A stretch of DNA of 64,000 nucleotides from Azotobacter paspali. Lineage in GTDB: Bacteria; Pseudomonadota; Gammaproteobacteria; Pseudomonadales; Pseudomonadaceae. Made by a program: the position numbers and the translations under genes. How positions within the stretch are numbered: the first letter of the stretch is position 1; every line of letters starts with the position of its first letter. The notes under the pieces are model-generated. The model was not told where the DNA came from, did not search any database, and saw nothing but the letters and a program-made list of their open reading frames with translations. The stretch is taken from the NCBI RefSeq assembly GCF_042434745.1, contig NZ_JBHLSS010000098.1; one strand, given 5' to 3'. Below are positions 56,974 through 64,000 of the stretch, one piece after another.

Positions 56974-57951
56974 ATGTCCAAGCGTATCCAGATCAGCCGC
57001 CACGGCGGTACCGAAGTCCTCGAATGGGTCGATCACACAGCGCCGCAGCCCGGTCCGCACGAGGTCAGAGTGCGCAACCGGGCGATCGGCCTGAACTTCA
57101 TCGACACCTACTACCGCAGCGGCCTCTACGCCCCGCCGCGACTGCCGTCCGGCCTCGGCCTGGAGGGCGCCGGGGAGGTCGAAGCGGTGGGCAACGCGGT
57201 CGAGCGTTTCAAGGTCGGTGACCGGGTGGCCTACGCCGGCGGCCCGCTGGGCGCCTATGCCGAGCTGCACGTGCTGCCGGCGGACAAGCTGGTCGGGCTG
57301 CCCGATTCGATCAGTTTCGAGCAGGCCGCGGCGGCGATGCTCAAGGGCCTCACCGTGCAGTACCTGTTGCGTCAGATCGGCCGATTCCAGGGTGGCGAAA
57401 CCATCCTCTTCCATGCCGCGGCCGGCGGCGTCGGCAGCATCGCCTGCCAGTGGGCCAAGGCGCTCGGGGTCAAGCTGATCGGTACCGTCGGCTCGCCGGA
57501 GAAGGCCGAACGGGCCAGGGCCCTCGGCGCCTGGGCGACCATCGACTACAGCCGCGAGAACGTAGCTTCGCGGGTGCTGGAACTGACCGACGGGCGCAAG
57601 TGCCCGGTGGTCTACGACTCGGTCGGCAAGGACACCTGGGAAACCTCGTTGGACTGCGTCGCCCCGCGCGGCCTGCTGGTCAGCTTCGGCAACGCCTCCG
57701 GGCCGGTGACCGGAATCGACCTCGGGGTGCTGGCGCAGAAGGGCTCGCTGTTCGTCACCCGCCCGACCCTGGCCGGCTACGCCGATACGCCGGAACGTCT
57801 GCAGGCGATGGCCGACGAGTTGTTCGCGATGCTCGCCGACGGCCGGGTCCGCGTCGAGATCGGCCAGCGCTTCCCGCTCGCCGAGGCCGCCCGCGCCCAG
57901 GAGGCCCTGACCTCGCGCCGGACCACCGGCTCGACCATCCTGCTGCCCTAG
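56974..57951 (+). CDS. qor: NADPH:quinone reductase Qor
   Basis: This 325-residue zinc-free MDR enzyme reduces quinones with NADPH. Characteristic segments are GLNFIDTYYRSGLYAPPRLP, GLGLEGAGEVEAVGNAVERF and the NADPH fingerprint ILFHAAAGGVGSIACQWAKA. GTVGSPEKAERARALGAWAT follows the Rossmann loop. The ribosome-binding site AAGGAGCAG precedes ATG 56974. The stop codon TAG (57949-57951) is part of a CTAG that has been duplicated by the element 57952-58245. Confidence 0.95.
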   Translation: MSKRIQISRHGGTEVLEWVDHTAPQPGPHEVRVRNRAIGLNFIDTYYRSGLYAPPRLPSGLGLEGAGEVEAVGNAVERFKVGDRVAYAGGPLGAYAELHVLPADKLVGLPDSISFEQAAAAMLKGLTVQYLLRQIGRFQGGETILFHAAAGGVGSIACQWAKALGVKLIGTVGSPEKAERARALGAWATIDYSRENVASRVLELTDGRKCPVVYDSVGKDTWETSLDCVAPRGLLVSFGNASGPVTGIDLGVLAQKGSLFVTRPTLAGYADTPERLQAMADELFAMLADGRVRVEIGQRFPLAEAARAQEALTSRRTTGSTILLP

Positions 57952-58245
57952 GGCCTGTTGACACTACTCCGCGCGGCCGCGACGGAGCCTGTTTTTGCGC
58001 GGGGTTAGGCGCGAGGAGAGAAGTGTGGTCATTTCCACATGAACGACGAGCGACGACGCACCGCGCAAAAACAGGCCCGTCCCTACGGGTGGGCCGCCCA
58101 GGCTGCGCGGCAAATGGCGCCATGCGTCGTTGCGGGACTTGGCAAGGGAATACCATTCCCTGCGTCCCGCGCCTCGCCGATCGCGGCCCGGCCTGGCGCC
58201 ATTTGGCGTAGCAACTCGGCTCGCGGAGAGTAGTGTTAACAGGTT
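57952..58245. mobile_element. 294-bp MITE-like element inserted in CTAG between qor and tsaC
   Basis: Left end GGCCTGTTGACACTACTC and right end (read inward) AACCTGTTAACACTACTCTC are inverted repeats with few mismatches, continuing into CGCG. The element is flanked by CTAG on both sides (57948-57951 and 58246-58249), a 4-bp target duplication. The interior carries smaller hairpins (for example GGGAATACCATTCCC near 58146-58160) but no plausible gene. It looks like a non-autonomous derivative of an IS with CTAG specificity. The parent is not in the window. Confidence 0.78.
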
Positions 58246-58803
58246 CTAGGCCGGGCGGATTACCTGGCCGCTGGCCAGATCGCGGATCAGGCTCGGGTTG
58301 CGCCGCCCGCCCAGGGCGCCGCCGAGCACGGCGTCCAGGCGGCGCGGGAAGTACTGTTCGACGCGCAATCGCGAGCGCGCGGCGGGGCGGCCGGCGGGAT
58401 TGGCCGAGGTGGATACCAAGGGGCCGCTGAGAAGGCACAGCGCGCGCACCAGCGGATGGTCGCTAACGCGCAGGGCGACGCTCGCGTGGCGGCCGGTGAT
58501 CCATGCCGGCAGGCGGCCCCGGTGCGGCACCAGCCAGGTGTTCGGCCCCGGCCAGGTCCCGGCCAGCCGCTCGCGCCAGGCCGGCGGCAGGTCGTCGAGC
58601 AGGAAGCCGAATTGGTCGATGTCGGCGGCGACCAGGATCAGGCCCTTGTCCTGCGGCCGCCGCTTGAGCGCCAGCAGGCGGCGCACCGCAGCCTCGTTCC
58701 ACGGATCGCAGCCCAGGCCCCAGACCGCCTCGGTCGGATAGGCGATCACCCCGCCCCGGCGCACCGCCCGCGCCACCTGTCGCACCCGCCAATCACCCAG
58801 CAT
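58246..58803 (-). CDS. tsaC: Threonylcarbamoyl-AMP synthase TsaC
   Basis: This 185-residue enzyme makes threonylcarbamoyl-AMP for the t6A37 tRNA modification. The active-site region is RGGVIAYPTEAVWGLGCDPW, then KRRPQDKGLILVAAD. RVSDHPLVRALCLLSGPLVS and TSANPAGRPAARS are further family motifs. Length matches the short TsaC type. Its stop TAG (58246-58248 on the minus strand) lies in the right-hand CTAG copy of the MITE duplication. The gene is intact. Confidence 0.94.
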   Translation of the reverse strand: MLGDWRVRQVARAVRRGGVIAYPTEAVWGLGCDPWNEAAVRRLLALKRRPQDKGLILVAADIDQFGFLLDDLPPAWRERLAGTWPGPNTWLVPHRGRLPAWITGRHASVALRVSDHPLVRALCLLSGPLVSTSANPAGRPAARSRLRVEQYFPRRLDAVLGGALGGRRNPSLIRDLASGQVIRPA

Positions 58804-58863
58804 CGCCCGCCTCCGGAAAAATTCGGCGCAGTGTACCTAAGGCGTCGGCGGCGGCGCAGCCCG

Positions 58864-59964
58864 TCAGCCGGCGCATCCCTGCCAGCGTCCGCCTTCGCTG
58901 GCCACCTTGCCGTCCAGCTCCAGTTCGGTGAGTGCCGCCAGTACCTGGGCGAGCGGCCAGCCGCTGGCCAAGGCCAGCTCCTCGCTGGTCTGCGGCGCGG
59001 CATGCAGCAGCGCTAGCAGCGGATGCCGCTCGTCGAGCATAGCCGGACCGGCCCGCGAACCGGGCGGCGGCGCCAGGTTCTGCCAGCCGCGCAGCGCTTC
59101 GAGGATGTGCTCGATGCTTTCCACCAGAATGGCGCCGTCGCGAATCAGCCGATGGCAGCCGCGGGCGCCGGGATGGTGGATGGAGTTGGGAATCGCATAG
59201 ACCTCGCGCCCCTGCTCGGCGGCCAGCCGGGCGGTGATCAGCGAGCCGCTGGAAGGGCCGGCCTCGACCACCAGGACGCCGAGGGACAGGCCGCTGACAA
59301 TGCGGTTGCGGCGCGGGAAGTTGCCCGCCTGGGGCGGACAGTCCAGCGGCAGTTCGGATAGCAGCGCGCCGCCACCTTCGAGGATCTCCGCCGCCAGGGT
59401 TTCGTGGCGCGTCGGATAGAGGCGCTGCAGGCCCGTACCGAGCACCGCCACCGTCCGTCCGCCGGCATCCAGCGCGCCCCGGTGGGCGGCGCCATCGATG
59501 CCCAGGGCCAATCCGCTGGTGACGACGAAACCGGCGCCGGCGAGCTGCCGGGCGAAGGCGCGGGCAGTATCGAGTCCGGGCTTCGAGGCACGCCGGCTGC
59601 CGACCATGGCCAGTTGCGGCCGTTCCAGAATGGCCGCATCGCCTTCGACGAAAAGCAGCGGCGGAGCGTCGTCCAATTCGGCGAGCAGGGCCGGATAGTC
59701 GGGCTCGCCGAGTGGCAGCAGGTGCCGCCGCGGCTTCTCCAGCCAGGCCAGCGCCTGCGCCGCTTGCTGGCGAACCTGCGCGCTGCGCCGCGCCTCCGCG
59801 CAAGCGGCCGGCAGCCCCAACGCGCGCCAAGCGGCGGCCGGTGCACTGAGCGCTGCCGAGGCGCTGGCGAAGGCCTCGAGCAGACGGCGATGGCGGCGCG
59901 GCCCGAAGCCAGGCAGGGCGTGCAGGCGCAGGCGCGCCTCCAGTTCGGCGGGAGAAAGGGGCAT
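58864..59964 (-). CDS. dprA: DNA processing protein DprA
   Basis: This 366-residue protein loads RecA on incoming single-stranded DNA during transformation. The N-terminal helical domain (ELEARLRLHALPGFGPRRHR) precedes the Rossmann core with AMVGSRRASKPGLDTARAFA, VTSGLALGIDGAAHRGALDA, GRTVAVLGTGLQRLYPTRHE and LVVEAGPSSGSLITARLAAE. The C-terminal winged helix is PQTSEELALASGWPLAQVLA. It sits between the LysM protein gene and tsaC as in Pseudomonas. Confidence 0.95.
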   Translation of the reverse strand: MPLSPAELEARLRLHALPGFGPRRHRRLLEAFASASAALSAPAAAWRALGLPAACAEARRSAQVRQQAAQALAWLEKPRRHLLPLGEPDYPALLAELDDAPPLLFVEGDAAILERPQLAMVGSRRASKPGLDTARAFARQLAGAGFVVTSGLALGIDGAAHRGALDAGGRTVAVLGTGLQRLYPTRHETLAAEILEGGGALLSELPLDCPPQAGNFPRRNRIVSGLSLGVLVVEAGPSSGSLITARLAAEQGREVYAIPNSIHHPGARGCHRLIRDGAILVESIEHILEALRGWQNLAPPPGSRAGPAMLDERHPLLALLHAAPQTSEELALASGWPLAQVLAALTELELDGKVASEGGRWQGCAG

Positions 59965-60028
59965 GGAGCGATCGTCCTTGATCCATGGAAGCGAAGGCGG
60001 CTCCCCCGACGGAGGGAAAACGCAAAGG

Positions 60029-61054
60029 TTACGGGTTGCGCACCCTGTCCATCACCGCCAGTTGGCGGCTGGCACCGAGGATCAGGCCGTAGCTGAGCCG
60101 CGCGTAGGTGCGGAACACCATCAGCAGGCCGGAACGCTCGTCGGGAATCTTCACCGGCTCGCCGCCGATGCGGTCGCGCACGGTTTCGCCGGTCTTGTAC
60201 ACCGCCAGCACGTCGCCCTCGGCCAGCCCGTCCCGACTGCCCTTGTTCAGGGTGACCACGGCAAAATTGCCGACCTGGGTCACGCCACGCGGCACGTCGA
60301 GGATCACCCCGTCGACCGGGACGTTCGGCTCCCTGGGCATGAAAGTGGAATCGACGGCCCGTTCCTCGCTGGTGAGCAGGCGGTCGCCGACGCGCACTTC
60401 TTGAGTCGAGCGGCTGAGCAGCAGGGTGGCGAGACCGCCTTCCTCGGCGATCAGTTCGCCGGTGCCGATGTCGTCGGCGTTGATGCCGAGCACTTCCTTG
60501 GTCTCCGGATCGACGTAAGCCTTGCCCTGGCGAAAGATACCGTAGGCCGCCTCGCCGGCGGAAAAGTCGCCGCGCGCGTAGACCCGGTCGCCGGCGCCGC
60601 TGATCACCCGCTCGGCATTGCCGGCGACCACGTAGGGCGCATTTTGCAACTGCGCGGCGTCGTCGACGATGCGGTTGCCGAGCAGGAAACTGTCGATCTT
60701 CTCCAGCGCGATAGTCGGGATGGCCTGCACCATGGGCGTGCGACGGACCCGCGGCGACAGCCTGACGGTGCCGCGGCTGGCGCCGCGATCGAGCGCCAGG
60801 CGCGGCCGACCGTCGATGTAGACCAGCCTCAGCACGTCGCCCGGGTAGATCAGGCGCGGATTCTCGAGCAGCGGGTCGACATGCCAGAGCTGCGGCCACT
60901 GCCAAGGCGCATGGAGGAACTTGCCGGAGATGTCCCACAGGGTATCGCCCTGGACAACCCTGTAGCTCTGCGGATGACCCGCGCGAAGCTGCACTTCGGC
61001 CGGCGCCGGAGCGCTGCAGGCCGCTAGCAGCAGGGCGAGTAGTGATTTCCTCAT
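60029..61054 (-). CDS. LysM-domain exported protein
   Basis: This 341-residue protein starts MRKSLLALLLAACSAPAPAE, a signal whose LAAC could be a lipobox. A LysM peptidoglycan-binding domain follows (about residues 30-80: YRVVQGDTLWDISGKFLHAP, LLENPRLIYPGDVLRL). The long C-terminal part (LNKGSRDGLAEGDVLAVYKT) is the uncharacterised domain shared by this family. The gene neighbours def and dprA in Pseudomonas too. It is divergent from def across 151 bp. Function is unknown, with a cell-wall link inferred from LysM. Confidence 0.87.
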   Translation of the reverse strand: MRKSLLALLLAACSAPAPAEVQLRAGHPQSYRVVQGDTLWDISGKFLHAPWQWPQLWHVDPLLENPRLIYPGDVLRLVYIDGRPRLALDRGASRGTVRLSPRVRRTPMVQAIPTIALEKIDSFLLGNRIVDDAAQLQNAPYVVAGNAERVISGAGDRVYARGDFSAGEAAYGIFRQGKAYVDPETKEVLGINADDIGTGELIAEEGGLATLLLSRSTQEVRVGDRLLTSEERAVDSTFMPREPNVPVDGVILDVPRGVTQVGNFAVVTLNKGSRDGLAEGDVLAVYKTGETVRDRIGGEPVKIPDERSGLLMVFRTYARLSYGLILGASRQLAVMDRVRNP

Positions 61055-61205
61055 GCGCTGAATCCATTTATGATGTGCCTTCGCATGAAACGTCGCGCGC
61101 CGCCAAATTTCTCTCCGGATCGCGGCGTAAAGCCGTTTTTTCAATGCTGCCCAGCATCTTAGCAGCAGCCGTTTCGACCAATTCCCAAACGCATCACAAA
61201 CGCAT

Positions 61206-61712
61206 ATGGCGATACTGACCATCCTCGAATTTCCCGATCCGCGTCTGCGCACCATCGCCAAGTCCATCGAAACGGTGGACGACGGCATTCGCCGGTTGAT
61301 CGACGACATGTTCGAGACCATGTACGCCGCGCCCGGCATCGGCCTGGCGGCGACCCAGGTGAACGTGCACAAGCGCCTGGTGGTGATGGACCTGTCCGAG
61401 GACAAGAACGAGCCGCGGGTATTCATCAACCCGGAGTTCGAAGCGCTCACCGAGGAGCTGGAGCCCTACCAGGAGGGCTGCCTGTCGGTCCCCGGCTTCT
61501 ACGAGAACGTCGACCGCCCGCAGAAGGTCCGCATCCGCGCCTTGGACCGCGACGGACAGCCCTTCGAACTGGTCGCCGAGGGCCTGCTGGCGGTGTGCAT
61601 CCAGCACGAATGCGATCATCTGAACGGCAAGCTGTTCGTTGACTATCTGTCGGCGCTCAAACGCGACCGCATCCGCAAGAAGCTGGAGAAACAGCATCGC
61701 CAGCACGGCTGA
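61206..61712 (+). CDS. def: Peptide deformylase
   Basis: This 168-residue metalloenzyme removes the formyl group from nascent N-termini. All three motifs are intact: GIGLAATQ (motif 1), EGCLSVPG (motif 2, metal Cys) and QHECDHLNG (motif 3, HExxH). The length is normal. It is followed 56 bp later by fmt, forming the classical def-fmt-rsmB operon. Confidence 0.97.
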   Translation: MAILTILEFPDPRLRTIAKSIETVDDGIRRLIDDMFETMYAAPGIGLAATQVNVHKRLVVMDLSEDKNEPRVFINPEFEALTEELEPYQEGCLSVPGFYENVDRPQKVRIRALDRDGQPFELVAEGLLAVCIQHECDHLNGKLFVDYLSALKRDRIRKKLEKQHRQHG

Positions 61713-61768
61713 AGCCATCCCCGCGAAGGCTTGCCGTGGCAAGCCTTTTCTTTCCTGAGCGAGAAACC

Positions 61769-62713
61769 ATGACCCAGCCCCTGCGCCTCGTCTTCGCCGG
61801 CACTCCCGAATTCGCCGCCGAGCACCTCCAGGCCTTGCTGACCGCCGGCCAGCGGCCCATCGCCGTCTATACCCAGCCGGACCGTCCCGCCGGACGCGGA
61901 CAGAAGCCGATGGCCAGCCCGGTGAAACAGCTCGCCCTGCAGCACGGCATTCCCGTCCTGCAACCGCCGACCCTGCGCGACGCCACCGCCCAGGCGGAGC
62001 TGGCGGTGCTCGAACCCGACCTGCTGCTGGTGGTCGCCTACGGGCTGATCCTGCCGCAGGCGGTGCTGGACATCCCGCGTCTCGGCTGCGTCAACAGCCA
62101 TGCCTCGCTGCTGCCGCGCTGGCGCGGCGCGGCGCCGATCCAACGGGCGATCGAGGCCGGCGACGGCGAATCCGGGGTCACCGTGATGCGCATGGAGGCC
62201 GGCCTGGACACCGGGCCGATGCTGCTCAAGGTCGCCACGCCGATCCGCCCCGACGACACCGGCGGCAGCCTGCACGACCGCCTGGCCGGGTTGGGCGCGC
62301 AGGCCCTGGTCGAGGCCGTCGGCGCCCTGGCGGCCGGCGGACTCGCCGGCGAGAGGCAGGACGACGCCCTGGCCACCTACGCGCACAAGCTGAACAAGGA
62401 CGAGGCGCGGCTCGACTGGAGCCGCCCGGCGGATGAGCTGGAACGGCGGATCCGCGCCTTCGATCCCTGGCCGGTCTGCCACAGCAGCCTGGACGGCGCG
62501 CCGCTGAAAATCTTCGCCGCCAGCCTGGAGCCGAACGAAGGCGCGCCGGGAACCATCCTCGCTGCCAGCCGCGACGGGCTGACGGTGGCCTGCGGCAGCG
62601 GCGCCCTGCGCCTGACCCGCCTGCAATTGCCGGGCGGCAGGCCGCTGGCTTTCGCCGAGCTGTACAACAGCCGCCGCGAGCAGTTCGCCGTCGGCCAGGT
62701 GCTGGGTACATGA
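61769..62713 (+). CDS. fmt: Methionyl-tRNA formyltransferase
   Basis: This 314-residue enzyme formylates initiator Met-tRNA. LRLVFAGTPEFAAEHLQALL is the N-terminus of the fold, and the formyl-donor site is SHASLLPRWRGAAPIQRAIE. VTVMRMEAGLDTGPMLLKVA is conserved, and the C-terminal OB-like domain (LKIFAASLEPNEGAPGTILA) is complete. I chose ATG 61769 with GAGCGAGAA upstream. It overlaps rsmB by 4 bp (ATGA). Confidence 0.96.
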   Translation: MTQPLRLVFAGTPEFAAEHLQALLTAGQRPIAVYTQPDRPAGRGQKPMASPVKQLALQHGIPVLQPPTLRDATAQAELAVLEPDLLLVVAYGLILPQAVLDIPRLGCVNSHASLLPRWRGAAPIQRAIEAGDGESGVTVMRMEAGLDTGPMLLKVATPIRPDDTGGSLHDRLAGLGAQALVEAVGALAAGGLAGERQDDALATYAHKLNKDEARLDWSRPADELERRIRAFDPWPVCHSSLDGAPLKIFAASLEPNEGAPGTILAASRDGLTVACGSGALRLTRLQLPGGRPLAFAELYNSRREQFAVGQVLGT

Positions 62714-64000
62714 GCCTGAATCCGCGCCTGGCCGCCACCCGTGCCCTGACCGCCGTGCTCGCCGGCAAGGCCTCGCTCGCCGCCCTGCCGACGCAACTGG
62801 AGCAGGTCGCGCCGCGCGACCGCGCCCTGGCCCAGGAGCTGGCGTTCGGCGCCGCCCGCTGGCAGCCGCGCCTGGCGATGCTCGCCGAAAGGCTGCTGCG
62901 CAAGCCGTTCAAGGCCGCCGACCGGGACATCGAGGCGATGCTGCTGATCGGCCTCTACCAGTTGCTGCATACCCGCATTCCCGCCCACGCGGCGATCGGT
63001 GAGACCGTGGCCTGCGCCGATGCCTTGAAGAAGCCTTGGGCCAAGGCCCTACTGAACGCCGTGCTGCGCCGCGTACAGCGCGAGGTCGAGGCGCTGCTCG
63101 CCGAGCTGGCGAACGATCCGGTGGCGCGCACCGCCCATCCGCGCTGGTTGCAGCAGGCCTTGGCGCAGCACTGGCCGGAACACTGGGAAGCCATCTGCGC
63201 GGCCGACAACGAGCACCCACCGCTGACCCTGCGGGTCAACCGCCGGCTGACCGCGCGCGACACTTATCTCGCTACCCTGAAGGCCGCCGGCATCGCGGCC
63301 AGTGCCTGCCGCTTCAGCCGCGACGGCATCCTGCTCGACGAACCGTGCGACGTGCGCAGCCTGCCGAACTTCGCCGAAGGCCTGGTCAGCGTGCAAGACG
63401 AAGCGGCCCAACTGGCCGCCTACCTGCTCGAACCGATGCCCGGTCAGCGCGTGTTGGACGCCTGCTGCGCGCCCGGCGGCAAGACCTGCCACCTGCTGGA
63501 GAGCGAGCCGCGGCTGGCCGAACTGGTCGCCATCGACACGGAGGAGAAGCGTCTGGCGCGGGTCCGCGAGAACCTCGACCGGCTGAATCTGGCGGCTCGG
63601 CTGATCGCCGCCGATGCGCGAGCCACCGAGGCTTGGTGGGATGGCCGGCGCTTCCAGCGCATCCTGCTCGATGCGCCCTGTTCCGCCACCGGGGTGATCC
63701 GCCGCCATCCGGACATCAAGCTGACCCGCCAGGCCAGCGACATCCCCGCCCTCGCCCGCCTGCAGGGCGAGCTGCTGGACGCCCTGTGGCCGACCCTAGA
63801 GGTCGGCGGCATCCTGCTCTATGCCACCTGTTCGATCCTGCCGGCGGAAAACAGCGACACCATCGCCGCCTTTCTCGCCCGCACCCCCGGCGCCCGCGAA
63901 CTGGACGTCGCCTCCGGCTTCGTCGGCGCCAAGCCGGGCCTGGCACAGCGCCACGGCCGCCAGCTCCTGCCGCAGCCCCACGGCCACGACGGTTTCTACT
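62710..64000 (+). CDS. rsmB: 16S rRNA m5C967 methyltransferase RsmB, truncated by window end
   Basis: The 430 visible residues cover nearly the whole protein. The N-terminal NusB-like RNA-binding domain (LAATRALTAVLAGKASLAAL to about residue 140) is followed by the SAM-dependent domain with VLDACCAPGGKTCHLLES. The catalytic cysteines are in LLDAPCSATGVIRRHPDIK and LLYATCSILPAEN. The open frame runs off the right edge at HGHDGFYY, a few codons before the expected end. Translation is coupled to fmt by ATGA overlap. Confidence 0.95.
   Translation, partial: MSLNPRLAATRALTAVLAGKASLAALPTQLEQVAPRDRALAQELAFGAARWQPRLAMLAERLLRKPFKAADRDIEAMLLIGLYQLLHTRIPAHAAIGETVACADALKKPWAKALLNAVLRRVQREVEALLAELANDPVARTAHPRWLQQALAQHWPEHWEAICAADNEHPPLTLRVNRRLTARDTYLATLKAAGIAASACRFSRDGILLDEPCDVRSLPNFAEGLVSVQDEAAQLAAYLLEPMPGQRVLDACCAPGGKTCHLLESEPRLAELVAIDTEEKRLARVRENLDRLNLAARLIAADARATEAWWDGRRFQRILLDAPCSATGVIRRHPDIKLTRQASDIPALARLQGELLDALWPTLEVGGILLYATCSILPAENSDTIAAFLARTPGARELDVASGFVGAKPGLAQRHGRQLLPQPHGHDGFY

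Noticed and set aside
1..64000. CRISPR array, tRNA or rRNA genes
   Set aside because: No regularly spaced repeats and no cloverleaf or rRNA-like sequence were recognised on reading both strands. A tRNA search program would be decisive.

Overview
The window is GC-rich chromosomal DNA from a member of the Pseudomonadaceae, most likely Azotobacter or a close relative. The evidence is gene order and family type. The right end (aroE, hemF, qor, tsaC, dprA, LysM protein, def, fmt, rsmB) and the left-centre (zur-znuCB / znuA, nrdJa-nrdJb, thrB, DUF2782, polA, an ErsA-like sRNA) both follow the origin-proximal gene order I know from Pseudomonas aeruginosa. Species assignment is inference.

Layout. 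(1) 0-4.4 kb: a membrane-bound gluconate-type dehydrogenase operon (small Tat subunit, FAD/Fe-S subunit, tri-haem cytochrome c), followed downstream by an OprD-family porin gene broken by an amber codon. (2) 4.9-9.5 kb: a zinc alcohol dehydrogenase and the zinc-uptake locus with a palindromic Zur-box candidate between zur and znuA. (3) 9.6-13.4 kb: a transglutaminase-like protein and the split B12-dependent ribonucleotide reductase. (4) 13.44-16.95 kb: a small graveyard of mobile DNA between nrdJb and the thrB side. It holds an integron-type integrase tail, two MITE-like elements, an amber-interrupted secreted protein, a glycosyltransferase-like gene, a decayed TnpB and a frameshifted small membrane protein. 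(5) 17-22.8 kb: core genes ending in polA and the sRNA. (6) 22.8-28.6 kb: a cecR-ybhGFSR-type regulator and ABC exporter. (7) 29-30.2 kb: two paralogous glycine-zipper envelope proteins, each preceded by an ANR/FNR-type site. (8) 30.4-38.1 kb: trhP, a GGDEF-EAL protein, uvrD, a TetR regulator and a Tim44-domain protein. (9) 38.2-41.3 kb: a deleted IS110-family transposase, a globin-coupled diguanylate cyclase and an amber-interrupted copper-storage-type protein. (10) 41.5-54.5 kb: an accessory and stress region with fused SpmA/SpmB, WrbA, a second diguanylate cyclase, cytochrome c551, a LpoB-like lipoprotein, DUF3182, hemerythrin, MgtC and CopA/CopB. (11) 54.6-64 kb: a DUF883 protein and the conserved aroE to rsmB block, in which a 294-bp MITE sits exactly in the shared stop codons of qor and tsaC.

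Themes. Metal handling (Zn uptake, Cu oxidation and storage, Fe/O2-binding proteins), oxygen and redox sensing (ANR sites, globin-coupled cyclase, c551, hemerythrin) and c-di-GMP signalling (three separate proteins) recur. The accessory parts are decaying: at least seven genes carry a nonsense codon, a frameshift or a truncation. Short palindromic repeats of one family are scattered between genes. I saw no tRNA, rRNA, CRISPR array or intact insertion sequence.
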